Origin: Brevundimonas sp. NIBR10
GTDB taxonomy: Bacteria > Pseudomonadota > Alphaproteobacteria > Caulobacterales > Caulobacteraceae
NCBI RefSeq assembly: GCF_027912515.1
Contig: NZ_CP115464.1
Span: 2,170,001-2,234,000 of the forward strand
Direction: 5' to 3'
DNA length: 64,000 nucleotides
Positions 34,031 through 43,453 of this stretch are shown in pieces. Each line of letters opens with the position of its first letter. Position 1 is the first letter of the stretch. The position numbers were made by a program, and so were the translations under genes. Under the pieces are notes generated by a model. It was not told where the DNA came from. It did not search any database and saw only the letters and a program-made list of their open reading frames with translations.

Positions 34031-35221
34031 TCAGTCCTTGGCCAGCAGCAGACTGCCGGCGAGCGGTCCGCCGCCGGCGGCGCAGACGGCGACGCGCGGC
34101 TCGCGGATCTGGCGTTCGCCACCGCGTCCCCACAACTGGGTGCAGGCCTCGTGGACATAGCCCATGCCGTGGGTGCGTCCGCCCGACAGTTGGCCGCCGT
34201 TAGTGTTCAGGGGCAGTTGGCCGTTAAGGGCGATGCGGCTTCCGCCCTCGACGAAGGCGCCGCTTCCGCCCTTGGGACACAGGCCGAGGCCTTCCAGCCA
34301 CATCATCGTCAGGATGCTGAAGCCGTCATACAGTTGCGCCGTATCGACGTCGGCGGGTTTGAGGTCGGTACGGGCCCACATGGCGTTGGCTGCGTCGGGC
34401 ATGGCATTGGCGGTCAGATCGACCTGATCCCACAGATAGGGCTGGTTCATCGCGGCCCCGATCGCCTCGATGCGGATCGGGGGCTGACGCAGATCCTTCG
34501 CCATGTCCCGGCGCGACAGGACTATGGCGGTCGAGGCGTCGCAATGGACGTCGCAGTCGAACATCCGCAAGGGGGTGGAAATCATCTTCGACGCGAAATA
34601 ATCGTCCATCGTCATGGGTTTGCGCATGACGGCCTTGGGATTCAGCTGGGCGTTGCGGCGCGTGGTCAGGGCGATCTGGGCCAGTTGTTCCGGCGTGGTG
34701 CCATAGGTCTTCATGTGCAGGGCCGCATACATCGCCGTGATGTTGACGACCGACAGCACGTTGAACGGCGTACACCACTGCCACATGAAATTGCCGTCGC
34801 GAGGGCCGGACTTGGCCGCCAGGCTCTGGTCCTTCGAGCCGCTGGTGCGGTTGCTGGACTCGGTGATGGTGCGAAACACCAGCACATGGTTGGCCATGCC
34901 CGAGGCGATGGCCATGACGCCGTTCATGACCCCGGCGAGCGGCCCGGCCGCCTCATAGCCTCCGCTGAACCAGTTGCAGTTGAGACCCAGCATGGTCATA
35001 ACCGACAGGGGACCGACCGGCGAGAAGCTGGAGCCGTTCGAGTTGTCGCCGGGCCACGAACAGACGCCGTCGATGTCCTTGGGGTCCAGGCCCGCATCGG
35101 CGATGGCCTCGAGCGCCGCGTCCACGGTCAGTTGCATGGCCGAGCGAGACGAGGGGCGGCCGACCTCGGACTGGCCGATGCCGGTGATGGCGACGTTCTT
35201 TTCCAGGAACCGGGTGTCCAT
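34031..35221 (-). CDS. thiolase-like protein (lipid-transfer/SCP2-thiolase type), probable CoA-thioester retro-aldolase
   Basis: A 396-residue thiolase-fold protein. The segment that normally carries the catalytic Cys (CASG) reads LNCNWFSGGYEAAG, with Trp in the Cys position. The C-terminal NTNGGQLSGGRTHGMGYV keeps the Gly-rich loop and a His. This pattern, with a DUF35 partner encoded immediately upstream, matches Ltp2/ChsH2-type aldolases that split 3-hydroxy-acyl-CoA side chains in steroid breakdown. DitF of the diterpenoid cluster is also thiolase-like. The start at 35221 overlaps the DUF35 stop by one base; longer in-frame starts would run into that gene. Confidence 0.8.
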   Translation of the reverse strand: MDTRFLEKNVAITGIGQSEVGRPSSRSAMQLTVDAALEAIADAGLDPKDIDGVCSWPGDNSNGSSFSPVGPLSVMTMLGLNCNWFSGGYEAAGPLAGVMNGVMAIASGMANHVLVFRTITESSNRTSGSKDQSLAAKSGPRDGNFMWQWCTPFNVLSVVNITAMYAALHMKTYGTTPEQLAQIALTTRRNAQLNPKAVMRKPMTMDDYFASKMISTPLRMFDCDVHCDASTAIVLSRRDMAKDLRQPPIRIEAIGAAMNQPYLWDQVDLTANAMPDAANAMWARTDLKPADVDTAQLYDGFSILTMMWLEGLGLCPKGGSGAFVEGGSRIALNGQLPLNTNGGQLSGGRTHGMGYVHEACTQLWGRGGERQIREPRVAVCAAGGGPLAGSLLLAKD

Positions 35222-35616
35222 CAGGCGGCCCTCTCGAACAGAGGAATCCAGACGTCCTCGACGTTCTCGAACACGACGGTCACGGGCATGCCGATCTCGA
35301 CGGCCTCGGGGGAGCAGTTCACGACGTTGGACAGGAAGCGCAGGCCAGCCTGTTCCTCCAGTTCGACGATGGCGACGACGTAGGGCTCGGTGAACTCGGG
35401 CGTCCAGGCCTGATGATTGATGGTGAAGGTCACAACCCGTCCACGCCCCGAAACTGGCGTCGGTGTGACGTTCAGGCTGCTGCAATGGCGACAGATCGGG
35501 GCGGGGGGGTGGAAGAACCGGCTGCAGTCTTCGCAGCGGTGCATCCGCAGCTCGCCGACCTCGCCGCCGGTCCAGAAGGGGCGGGTTTCCGCGCTGAGCA
35601 ACGGAAGCTTTCTCAT
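35221..35616 (-). CDS. DUF35 / OB-fold acyl-CoA-associated protein with zinc ribbon
   Basis: A 131-residue DUF35 protein. An N-terminal rubredoxin-like zinc ribbon (Cys28, Cys31, Cys42, Cys45) precedes an OB-fold domain (GRGRVVTFTINHQ to IGMPVTVVFENVED). These proteins form complexes with thiolase-like partners and are needed for their retro-aldol or acyl-transfer activity. The one-base overlap with the thiolase-like gene indicates a co-translated complex. It lies 35 bases after the enoyl-CoA hydratase gene. Confidence 0.88.
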   Translation of the reverse strand: MRKLPLLSAETRPFWTGGEVGELRMHRCEDCSRFFHPPAPICRHCSSLNVTPTPVSGRGRVVTFTINHQAWTPEFTEPYVVAIVELEEQAGLRFLSNVVNCSPEAVEIGMPVTVVFENVEDVWIPLFERAA

Positions 35617-35651
35617 GCGACGGCCCCTCGACTGCGACGACGACGGTCCAT

Positions 35652-36446
35652 CTAGCGCCCCGTGAACGCCGGTGGGCGCTTTTCCTTGAAGGCGGCGGCG
35701 GCCTCCTTGCGGTCCTCGGTCGACATGAGCAGGACGAACAGGTCCTTCTCCAGCTTGAGCCCCGCGCGCAGGTCGAGTTCCAGACCGTCCCGCGCCGCCT
35801 CCTTGACGTAGGCCGAGGCGGCCGCGGGTTTCGAGGCGATGCGCTCGGCGATCGCCTGGACTTCTTCGACCAGGCTCTCGGGCGACGCCGACAGGCGCGA
35901 GACCAGGCCGATCCTGTGCGCCTCGGCGGCGTCGATCCGGTCGCCGGTCAGCAACAGATCCAGCGCGCGGCCCAGACCGACGATACGCGGTAGCCGCTGG
36001 GTGCCACCGCCGCCAGGGATCAGGCCGAGGCCCGTCTCGGGCAGGCCGAACACCGCGCTGGGTGCCGCGATACGGATGTCACAGGCCATGGCGATCTCTA
36101 TCCCGCCGCCCAGACAGAAGCCGTGTATGGCGGCGATGACAGGCTTTCTGACGCGGTCCAGAACCTCGATCCAGCCCGGCGTCATGCCCTCGCGAAGTGC
36201 GGGCAGAGAGGTCGCATCGCTCTGGGACTTGATGTCTGCTCCGGCGCAGAAGCCGCGCTCGCCGGCGCCGCGGATGACGATCACGCCGACCTCCGGGTCC
36301 CGGTCCAGAAGTTCCAGCGCCTGCGTCGCTTCGGTCCGGAGCGCAGGGTTGATCGCATTGATCTGTCCGGGGCGGTTCAGCACCACCCAGCCCACGCGAT
36401 TGACGCGCTCAATCTGGACCGCGCGTTCGATAGATCCATCCGCCAT
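35652..36446 (-). CDS. enoyl-CoA hydratase
   Basis: A 264-residue crotonase with both catalytic-Glu segments of the hydratase type, FCLGGGIEIAMACDI and GLPETGLGLIPGGGGTQRL, and the oxyanion loop RGFCAGADIKSQ. It probably supplies the 3-hydroxyacyl-CoA that the following DUF35/thiolase-like pair would cleave. It ends NRTGRQ-free, in EKRPPAFTGR, a normal crotonase C-terminus. It sits 73 bases after the MFS gene in the same direction. Confidence 0.88.
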   Translation of the reverse strand: MADGSIERAVQIERVNRVGWVVLNRPGQINAINPALRTEATQALELLDRDPEVGVIVIRGAGERGFCAGADIKSQSDATSLPALREGMTPGWIEVLDRVRKPVIAAIHGFCLGGGIEIAMACDIRIAAPSAVFGLPETGLGLIPGGGGTQRLPRIVGLGRALDLLLTGDRIDAAEAHRIGLVSRLSASPESLVEEVQAIAERIASKPAAASAYVKEAARDGLELDLRAGLKLEKDLFVLLMSTEDRKEAAAAFKEKRPPAFTGR

Positions 36447-36519
36447 GGTCAGGCTCCGTCGGGTGCGGCGGTCGTTCGACGGCCGCTCTGGGTGTTCAGG
36501 GATCGGGCCGGTTTGCTGG

Positions 36520-37800
36520 TCACGCGGCAGCTCCTTCTACGAATCGCTCCGATTTGCGCGCCGCAAACCAGGCGGCCAGGAAATGCAGGCTGGACCACAG
36601 GCTAAAGATCATGACCGCAGCGATGCCGAACTTCAGAGAGTTCGCCCCGCCTACCCGGTCGCTGACGACACCCACCACCAGGGGCCCGACCCCGTATCCG
36701 ATCAAGTTGGTCACGGCCTGGACAGAGGATACGACGACGCCGCGCATCCGTGGCTCCACGCCGGTGACGAGGATTGCATAGGCCGGGGCGGTGAAGGCGC
36801 GCGAGACGATCTCGAAGACGATGAAACCGATGGCCACGACGATCAGCGATGATCCCAACGCGAACACGAGACCGGACACACAGGCCATGGCGCAGGCCGC
36901 CATGGGGACGGCCGGTAGTGTCTGGACACCCCATCGTTTCGACACGGCGTCACCCAGAGGGCCGCCCAGCAGCGATCCCATCGCGCCGAAGATCCCGACC
37001 CCCAGCCCGGCCATGAGACCTGCCTGTGGCAGGGTGAAGTCCTGGGTCCGCACCAGGAAGGACGCAGCCCAGACGGGCACGCCCGACATGGCGAGGGAGG
37101 CCAGGCCGATACCCGCGAAGGGATGGAACACGGTCGGATTGGCGCAGACGAACTTGAGCGTCTGGAACATCGACGGTGCAGGGTCGCCCGCCTTGTCGGC
37201 AAGGCCGCGTTCGCGGATCGGTTCGCGGACGGTGAGCAGGATCAGTACTGCCAGGATGAGCCCGGGTACACCGGCGACGAAGAAGGCGGCCCGCCAGCCG
37301 TAGTTGGCCGCGATCACACCGCCTAGCACCAGGCTGATGGCGGTGCCGAAGGCGGTGCTGGTCCAGAAGATGCCCATGGCGGTAGACCGGCGGTTCTTCG
37401 GAAACAGATCGGCGATCATCGACATGGCCGTGGGCGCCGCCGCAGACTCCGAGGCACCGACCGCAAGCCTGGCCATGACCAGGGCCGGATAGCTCTGGGC
37501 GAAGCCGCACAGGGCGGTACACAGACTCCAGGTCGCCACGACGGCCGCCAGCAGCTTGGTTCGATTGACCCGATCGATCAGCCACCCCATCGGAATGCCC
37601 GCCAGCGCATAGGTCACCCCGAAGGCGAGGCCGGTCAGAAGGCCCAGCTGGCTGTCGGACAGGTCGAACTCGGCCTTCACCGGCTCGATCAGGATCGACA
37701 TCGCCGTCCGGTCGATCGAGTTCGAGATATAGACCAGAGTCAGGATGAAGAGAGTGTACCAGGCACCCTTGGCGAGCGGCGAAGTCGAGGTGGTGGGCAT
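36520..37800 (-). CDS. MFS transporter (spinster/organic-anion type)
   Basis: A 426-residue inner-membrane protein with 12 predicted membrane segments. Between segments 2 and 3 lies the MFS motif as GWLIDRVNRTKLLA, and LVYISNSIDRTAMSIL is in the first segment. This group often imports organic acids in catabolic clusters, so uptake of the carboxylated substrate across the inner membrane is plausible. The ATG at 37800 (MPTTSTSPLAKGAWY) is preferred; an upstream in-frame start would overlap the divergent oxidoreductase gene. First gene of a minus-strand operon reaching to 31508. Confidence 0.85.
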   Translation of the reverse strand: MPTTSTSPLAKGAWYTLFILTLVYISNSIDRTAMSILIEPVKAEFDLSDSQLGLLTGLAFGVTYALAGIPMGWLIDRVNRTKLLAAVVATWSLCTALCGFAQSYPALVMARLAVGASESAAAPTAMSMIADLFPKNRRSTAMGIFWTSTAFGTAISLVLGGVIAANYGWRAAFFVAGVPGLILAVLILLTVREPIRERGLADKAGDPAPSMFQTLKFVCANPTVFHPFAGIGLASLAMSGVPVWAASFLVRTQDFTLPQAGLMAGLGVGIFGAMGSLLGGPLGDAVSKRWGVQTLPAVPMAACAMACVSGLVFALGSSLIVVAIGFIVFEIVSRAFTAPAYAILVTGVEPRMRGVVVSSVQAVTNLIGYGVGPLVVGVVSDRVGGANSLKFGIAAVMIFSLWSSLHFLAAWFAARKSERFVEGAAA

Positions 37801-37944
37801 GTCTACAGACCCGCCCTGCAGCCTGAATCCGGCGTCGCCGTGGTGCGGAAAATGACGGGCACTGCTATCCTCCGGGCGCGCTTGGAGCGGCGTCTGTTTC
37901 GGAAAGGCTAGAACGGCGATCGTAATTCGGCAAGCGAAACGACG

Positions 37945-37968
37945 TTCTAACACCAGAATATATTTGCT
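37945..37968. promoter_or_regulatory. half-site cluster TTCTAACACCAGAA plus CAGAATAT in a divergent promoter
   Basis: TTCT-N6-AGAA at 37945-37958 overlaps CAGAA at 37954, the left half of the recurrent 15 bp pattern; the right half (TTGCT) is degenerate. It lies between the divergent MFS and oxidoreductase genes and resembles the GTTCTATACATTCCAGAATA stretch at 27870-27890. Confidence 0.4.
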
Positions 37969-38040
37969 TGTCCAAGGTCGCGCCGGCCGATAGGGCGAGA
38001 GCGGGACCTGCGAGTCCTGCGGCGCGATGGGAGATTTGCG

Positions 38041-39063
38041 GTGCGAGCCCTTCAGAGTGTGACGCCGGGCGGTCCGGAAACGTTGTTGGTCCGCGAGATC
38101 GATGAGCCGGTCCCGGGCGCAGGTCAGGTCGCGATCACCGTCCACGCCTGTGGTGTCAATTTTCCCGACGTGCTGGTGATCGAGGATCGATATCAGCTCC
38201 GGCCGCCCCGGCCATTTTCGCCTGGCAGCGAGTTGTCGGGTGTCGTGCGCACCGTGGGGTCCGGCGTCACGGCGCCGATCGTAGGGCAGCGGGTGTCGGC
38301 GTCCCTGCCGTTCGGTGCCATGGCCGAGGTCGTGGTCGTGTCCGCGGAGCGTTGCACCGTGATTCCGGACGCCATGCCGTTCGATGAGGCGGCGGCGTTT
38401 CAGGTGACCTACGGCACCGTCTACTATGCCCTGGTCGGCCGGGCCTCAATCCGCGCAGGCGAGACCCTGCTTGTGCTGGGTGCCGGGGGCGGGATCGGGC
38501 TGGCGGCGGTCGAACTGGGCAAGGCTCTCGGTGCCAGGGTCGTCGCCGCGGCATCGTCGCAGGAAAAGCTCGATGCCGCCCTGGCCAGGGGTGCCGACGC
38601 CGGGGTGCTGTATGATCGCGACCTGTCGGATGCCGTGCGGGCCAAGGCCTTCAGCCAGGCGTTGAAGGCCGCGTGTGGCGAGGCGGGGGCCGACATCATC
38701 CTGGATCCCGTCGGCGGTGCCTATGCCGAGCCGGCGTTCCGGTCGATCGCCTGGGAGGGGCGTCATCTGGTGGTAGGGTTCGCGGCAGGCATTCCGTCCA
38801 TCCCGATGAACCTCATCCTGCTGAAGAACGCCCAGATCGTCGGCGTCTTCTGGGGTGCCTGGATGGCGCGCAACCCGCTGGCGGGGGCCCAGGACATGCG
38901 CGACTTGATGGCACTCTATGCCGAGGGGAGTATCAGGCCGCTGGTCTCGGAACGCTATCCGCTGGAGCGGGGCGGAGAGGCGATCGGGCGGCTGGCGTCG
39001 CGCGGCGCGAACGGCAAGATCGTGGTCGGGATCGTGAGTTCTGAAAACAGAATGGATGACTAG
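38041..39063 (+). CDS. NADPH:quinone oxidoreductase-type MDR enzyme
   Basis: A 340-residue zinc-free medium-chain dehydrogenase/reductase: ACGVNFPDVLVIEDRYQ substrate domain, FQVTYGTVYYAL, and cofactor motif GAGGGIGLAAVELGK. Enzymes of this group reduce quinones or enoyl double bonds; one possible role is reducing an unsaturated ring intermediate. GTG start. It is divergent from the MFS operon and lies upstream of the acyl-CoA ligase gene on the same strand. The end of the gene contains a TTCTG-AAAA-CAGAA palindrome (39039-39052). Confidence 0.83.
   Translation: MRALQSVTPGGPETLLVREIDEPVPGAGQVAITVHACGVNFPDVLVIEDRYQLRPPRPFSPGSELSGVVRTVGSGVTAPIVGQRVSASLPFGAMAEVVVVSAERCTVIPDAMPFDEAAAFQVTYGTVYYALVGRASIRAGETLLVLGAGGGIGLAAVELGKALGARVVAAASSQEKLDAALARGADAGVLYDRDLSDAVRAKAFSQALKAACGEAGADIILDPVGGAYAEPAFRSIAWEGRHLVVGFAAGIPSIPMNLILLKNAQIVGVFWGAWMARNPLAGAQDMRDLMALYAEGSIRPLVSERYPLERGGEAIGRLASRGANGKIVVGIVSSENRMDD
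39039..39052. promoter_or_regulatory. TTCTG-AAAA-CAGAA palindrome near the end of the oxidoreductase gene
   Basis: A perfect inverted repeat built from the same pentamers as the recurrent sites, but in opposite orientation. It is followed by TATCAGAATATTG at 39064-39076, ahead of the acyl-CoA ligase gene (start 39271). It may form part of the ligase promoter. The 207-base gap that follows holds no gene. Confidence 0.35.
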
Positions 39064-39270
39064 TATCAGAATATTGCTGGACCGGCCGGGGCGACCCGGC
39101 TAGTTTCGCTTCCATGATCCTACAGCGCGGGGTCCGGTTCCTGTCCGGCATTCAGGTCAACTGAGGGCGAGACGGCAGGGCCGTAGGGACGAGGAAGGCG
39201 AGGCGTGTCGCCGGCGTCGTGGGTCTGGCCCGGGGCGACGGATTGACCCGTCCGGGCCAAGGGTGGACGA

Positions 39271-40902
39271 ATGAACGCGATGAACAGCAGCACGCAGGCG
39301 GGTTGGCGCACAGGCCCCCGGGACACGCCGATCGCCGCCCTGCGCCGCGCGGTCGAGGCCCATCCGGACAAGATCTTCCTGGATTTCAGCGGCGAAAAGC
39401 ACACCTACGGCGCGTTCGACCGGACCAGCAACCGGTTCGCCCATGTGCTTCAGGACTTCGGCCTGATCGCCGGCCTGCCGATCGTGTCGATGCTGGACAA
39501 CAATGTCGATGCGATCACGACCTGGATCGCCGCCAACAAGATCTCGGTCATCAGCGTGCCGCTGAACACCGCCCTGATCGGCCAGTTCCTGCGCCACCAG
39601 ATCGAGGACGCCGGTGCGACCCTGCTGGTGTGTGAGGCCAAATATCTCCAGCGGGTGCTCGACATCGAGGACCAGCTCACGACCTTGACGACCGTTCTGG
39701 TCCGGGGCGCGTTCGAGGAACCGACGAGGTCGGCCTTCACCATCGCCGCCCTGGACGACCATCGCGGGACCGACGACAGCGGCTTTGCCGAACTGCCCGA
39801 TCCCGGCGCGCTGAACGCCCTGATCTATACCTCCGGAACGACGGGCCCGTCCAAGGGCTGCATGATCACCGGCAACCAGATGTGCCATTTCGCGCGGATG
39901 CTGACACGCTCGGCACCATTCGGACCTGACGACATCTACTGGACCCCCTTGCCGCTGTTCCACATGAACGCCCTGGCGACGGGGGTGGTGTCGGTGATGC
40001 TGGTGGGGGCGACGATCTCGTTCGCACCGAAGTTCTCGGTCTCGGGCTTCTGGCCGGCCATCGAGAAGTCGGGGGCGACGGTGGTGTCGATCCTGGGCTC
40101 GCTGGGTACCATGCTGGCGCGCGCCGACGAGCACGAGGCGATGGCGCGCTGTTTCGGCCAGGTCCACACCGTCAAGGGCAACCCCTTCCCCGAAGAGATC
40201 AAGGCGATCTGGCGCGAGCGGTTCGGTGCGAAAAAGATCGGCTCAAACGTCTACGGCCTGACCGAGGGGCTGCTGACCTCGATGCCGGATGACGGATCCT
40301 ATGCGGAAGGATGTTCCGGCAAGGCCGCGCCCGAGCTCGATGTCCGCATCTTCGACGACAACGACAACGAGGTTCCTGCCGGGACGTCGGGCGAGGTGGT
40401 GTGCCGGCCCCTGCTGCCCGACATCATCTTCAAGGGCTACTGGCGTCGGCCCGAGGACACGCTCAAGGTCTGGGGCAATCTGTGGTTCCACACCGGCGAC
40501 ATCGGCAAGTTCGACGAGAACGGCTTCTTCTACTTCGTTGACCGCAAAAAGGACTATCTGCGTCGGCGGGGCGAGAACATCTCCAGTTTCGAGATGGAGA
40601 CCTCGATCCTGACTCACCCTGAGATCGAGCAGGTCGCCGTCCACGCCGTACCGTCGAACATGCAGGAAGACGACCTGAAGGTGACGGCCAAGCTCAAGCC
40701 GGGTGCTGCACTGACCGAAGAGGATCTGTGCCGATGGCTGATGGGGCGCGTGCCCTATTATGCCGTGCCCCGCTACATCGAGTTCAGGCCGGAGTTGCCC
40801 GTCAATCCGCAGGGGCGGGTCCTCAAGTTCCAGCTTCGCGACGAAGGCGCAACGCCGACCACCTGGGATATCGAGACGACCGACATCAAGCCCAGTCGGT
40901 AA
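39271..40902 (+). CDS. AMP-forming acyl-CoA synthetase (ligase)
   Basis: A 543-residue ANL-superfamily ligase that activates a carboxylic acid with ATP and CoA. ATP-binding IYTSGTTGPSKGCMI, YGLTEG, HTGDIGKFDENGFFYF and DRKKDYLRRRGENIS are all present. The C-terminal domain ends NPQGRVLKFQLRD with the catalytic Lys. The closest style is crotonobetaine/carnitine- or DitJ-like ligases for bulky acids. It has its own intergenic region of 207 bases containing TATCAGAATATT. It would commit the island's acid substrate or its ring-cleavage product to CoA-dependent beta-oxidation. Confidence 0.9.
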   Translation: MNAMNSSTQAGWRTGPRDTPIAALRRAVEAHPDKIFLDFSGEKHTYGAFDRTSNRFAHVLQDFGLIAGLPIVSMLDNNVDAITTWIAANKISVISVPLNTALIGQFLRHQIEDAGATLLVCEAKYLQRVLDIEDQLTTLTTVLVRGAFEEPTRSAFTIAALDDHRGTDDSGFAELPDPGALNALIYTSGTTGPSKGCMITGNQMCHFARMLTRSAPFGPDDIYWTPLPLFHMNALATGVVSVMLVGATISFAPKFSVSGFWPAIEKSGATVVSILGSLGTMLARADEHEAMARCFGQVHTVKGNPFPEEIKAIWRERFGAKKIGSNVYGLTEGLLTSMPDDGSYAEGCSGKAAPELDVRIFDDNDNEVPAGTSGEVVCRPLLPDIIFKGYWRRPEDTLKVWGNLWFHTGDIGKFDENGFFYFVDRKKDYLRRRGENISSFEMETSILTHPEIEQVAVHAVPSNMQEDDLKVTAKLKPGAALTEEDLCRWLMGRVPYYAVPRYIEFRPELPVNPQGRVLKFQLRDEGATPTTWDIETTDIKPSR

Positions 40903-40946
40903 CCGCGCGGTTCGTGCGGCTCGATGTGTCGTTCGCATCTCAAAGC

Positions 40947-40961
40947 AAGAATGACATTCGG
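40947..40961. promoter_or_regulatory. 15 bp palindrome AAGAA-TGACA-TTCGG
   Basis: Its core GAATG-A-CATTC is a perfect palindrome, and it matches 8 of 10 half-site positions of CAGAA-N5-TTCTG. It is followed by ATATCAGATT and lies 129 bases before the TonB receptor ATG. Confidence 0.5.
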
Positions 40962-41089
40962 ATATCAGATTAAAGCAGTTGACTTAGTTTTCGCTGTGGT
41001 GTCCTTTCCCTAACGACAAGAGACCGTGCGGACCGTCAGGGGTCGCTCAGGTTGCGGACGCGCGAATAAGGCGCACGGGGAGGAAATAC

Positions 41090-43357
41090 ATGTCACGCTC
41101 GATGAAGAATGCCGCGATGTTCGCCGGCGCATCGCTGGTCTGGCTGCCGACCCTCGCGATGGCGCAGGCCGTTGGCCCGCAGCCCGACCCCGAGGTGGCG
41201 ACGGGCCTGGAGGAGGTCATCGTCACCGCCCAGCGGCGCGAGGAACGACTTCAGGACGTGCCGGTAGCGGTCACTGCCTTCAGCGCGCGCGAGCTTGACC
41301 GTCGTCAGATCACGGACGTTCGTTCCCTGACCGAGAATGCGCCCTCGATCACCTTCACCGCCACGCCCTATGGCAACAACGACCTGATCCTGGCCATCCG
41401 CGGCGTCGCGCCCGGCGGCGTATTGCCGAACGTCGACCAGGCAGTGGGCACCTATGTCGACGGCCTTTACTACGCCCGGCCAGAGGGCAGCAATTTCGCC
41501 ATGGTCGACGTCGCCTCGGCGGAGGTTCTGCGCGGTCCGCAGGGCACCCTTTTCGGCCGCAACACGATCGGTGGCGCGCTGAACATCACGACAAACAAGC
41601 CGTCCTACGACTTCGGCGGATCGGTGAAGGTCGGCTACGGCAACTACAATGCGATCACCGCGACGGGCATCGTCAACCTCCCGCTCGTGGACGACAAACT
41701 GGCGGCGCGCTTCGTCTACAGCCACGTCGAGCACGAAGGCTACGGCTATAATCCGACGCTGCGCAGCGACGTGGCGGACCAGAACGATGACTTCCTGCGC
41801 GCCAGCGTTCGCGCCGACATCTCGCCCGACCTGCGCGTTGACCTGAGTTTCGACCACTATTCCGGCTCGAACCATCAGCCCTTGTGGGTGCTGAACTCCT
41901 ATCAGGCCGGACTGTCGGCGGCGGTGTATGCGCCGTACGTCGCACCCGCCGAAACACGGGTCAGCCAGGCGGGCTACAACCCCGTCAACGATTCCGAGGT
42001 CTATGACTTCACCGGCACGATCACCGCGCAACTGGGCTCGGCGACGCTGAAGTCGATTTCGGCCTATCGCAACGTCAATTTCGAGGGCGCGTCCGACCTT
42101 GACGGCACGCCGATCCCGACCGCCGACGTGCGGGTCTTCGAGCTGGACGGCCATCAGGTGTCGCAGGAGCTTCAGCTCACGGGCACGGCCTTCGCCGACC
42201 GTCTGAACTGGACCACCGGCGCCTATTATTTCCGCGAGCAGATCCGCAACTCGCCGATCACCCGGGTGCCGACAGCGATCCAGGACAACACGATCCGGCC
42301 CGACAACGAATCGATGAGCGTCTTTGCCCAGCTCAGCTACGAACTCCTGCCGCGTCTGCGCCTCACCGGCGGCGTTCGCGCCGTGAAGGACACGCGGGGC
42401 ATGACCTATACGCCGGCACGCTTCGCCGTCGCCGGAGCGGCATTGGTCGCAGAGCCGGCGGCGACCGCGATCACCCCGGCCGCCTGTCCGTTCACCGCGA
42501 TCGGCCTGAACGAAGCGCCCGGCAGCTGCCTCTACACACCTGCCGACATCGAGTTCAACACGGTCCCGTTCACGGTGGGGCTCGACTACCGCCTGCCGGG
42601 CGACGGCTTGTTGTTCGCGAAATTCTCGAAGGGCTTCCGCTCGGGCGGCTTCCAGCAGGCCAGCGGCACGACCGCCGCCTTCTATCGCCCGTTCGACGAG
42701 GAAAGCGTCGCCAGCTATGAGGCCGGCGCCAAGCTGACCTTCTTCGAAAACCGTCTGCGGATGGGGCTGAGCGGCTATTTCTCGACCTTCGAGGACATCC
42801 AACAGAACGCCATCTTGTCGGCCAGCCCGGTCATCATCGCCGTGCTCAACTCGGGGACGGCGGAGATCTACGGCGGCGAGTTCGAGGCGACGGCCCTGCT
42901 GGGCGATCTGCGCCTGAACGCCTCCCTGGGCCTGATCCATCCGGAGTTCACCGAGGGGCCTTACAAAGGGTCGGAAATCCCGACGGTGGCAAAGACCACC
43001 TACTCATTCAGCGCCGACTATCCGATCGAGCTCTCGGCCGGCCGCCTTGACCTGCACGCCGACTACAACTACCGGTCCGAAGTCTTCTTCCTGAACACGG
43101 TGTCGATCACGGGCACGGGGCCGGTCCCGCTGACTGATTTCCAGCGCCGCTCGATCAGTCAGGAAGGGTATGGTCTGCTGAACGCCCAGCTGTCCTTCAC
43201 CTTCGCCAACGCACCGATCACTCTGGCCGCCTACGGCAAGAACCTGACGGACGAGTATTTCGCGGCGCGGTCGGGCTCGTTCGCGGCGGCCAACTTCAAC
43301 TCCATCGTGGTGGGCAGCCCCCGGACCTATGGCGTCAGCCTCCACTACGCCTTCTGA
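41090..43357 (+). CDS. TonB-dependent outer-membrane receptor
   Basis: A 755-residue TonB receptor. The signal peptide is cleaved near AMAQA and followed by the TonB-box region LEEVIVTAQRREERLQDVP. The plug domain is at about 50-160 (VLRGPQGTLFGRNTIGGALN), followed by a 22-strand barrel ending in LHYAF with the terminal Phe needed for outer-membrane insertion. Receptors of this FecA/CirA-like group in catabolic islands usually import bulky hydrophobic substrates. It has its own promoter with a palindromic site and a terminator-like hairpin downstream. Confidence 0.92.
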   Translation: MSRSMKNAAMFAGASLVWLPTLAMAQAVGPQPDPEVATGLEEVIVTAQRREERLQDVPVAVTAFSARELDRRQITDVRSLTENAPSITFTATPYGNNDLILAIRGVAPGGVLPNVDQAVGTYVDGLYYARPEGSNFAMVDVASAEVLRGPQGTLFGRNTIGGALNITTNKPSYDFGGSVKVGYGNYNAITATGIVNLPLVDDKLAARFVYSHVEHEGYGYNPTLRSDVADQNDDFLRASVRADISPDLRVDLSFDHYSGSNHQPLWVLNSYQAGLSAAVYAPYVAPAETRVSQAGYNPVNDSEVYDFTGTITAQLGSATLKSISAYRNVNFEGASDLDGTPIPTADVRVFELDGHQVSQELQLTGTAFADRLNWTTGAYYFREQIRNSPITRVPTAIQDNTIRPDNESMSVFAQLSYELLPRLRLTGGVRAVKDTRGMTYTPARFAVAGAALVAEPAATAITPAACPFTAIGLNEAPGSCLYTPADIEFNTVPFTVGLDYRLPGDGLLFAKFSKGFRSGGFQQASGTTAAFYRPFDEESVASYEAGAKLTFFENRLRMGLSGYFSTFEDIQQNAILSASPVIIAVLNSGTAEIYGGEFEATALLGDLRLNASLGLIHPEFTEGPYKGSEIPTVAKTTYSFSADYPIELSAGRLDLHADYNYRSEVFFLNTVSITGTGPVPLTDFQRRSISQEGYGLLNAQLSFTFANAPITLAAYGKNLTDEYFAARSGSFAAANFNSIVVGSPRTYGVSLHYAF

Positions 43358-43394
43358 GGTTTCCAGCCTGACCCGCGCGTTCGGGTCGTGACGA

Positions 43395-43429
43395 CGGCGC
43401 GGTTCCTCCCGGACCGCGCCGCTTTTTTT
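43395..43429 (+). terminator. rho-independent terminator after the TonB receptor gene
   Basis: CGGCGCGGT pairs with ACCGCGCCG across a 9-base loop; T7 follows after one C. Positioned 37 bases after the stop codon and 25 bases before the next gene, so it separates the receptor from the SDR-FAH pair, at least partly. Confidence 0.82.
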
Positions 43430-43453
43430 CCAGCGTGACGATGGAGCATCGGG

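Noticed and set aside
41093..42940. A 615-codon minus-strand frame opposite the second TonB receptor
   Set aside because: It is antisense to a fully recognisable receptor and has no recognisable domain of its own.
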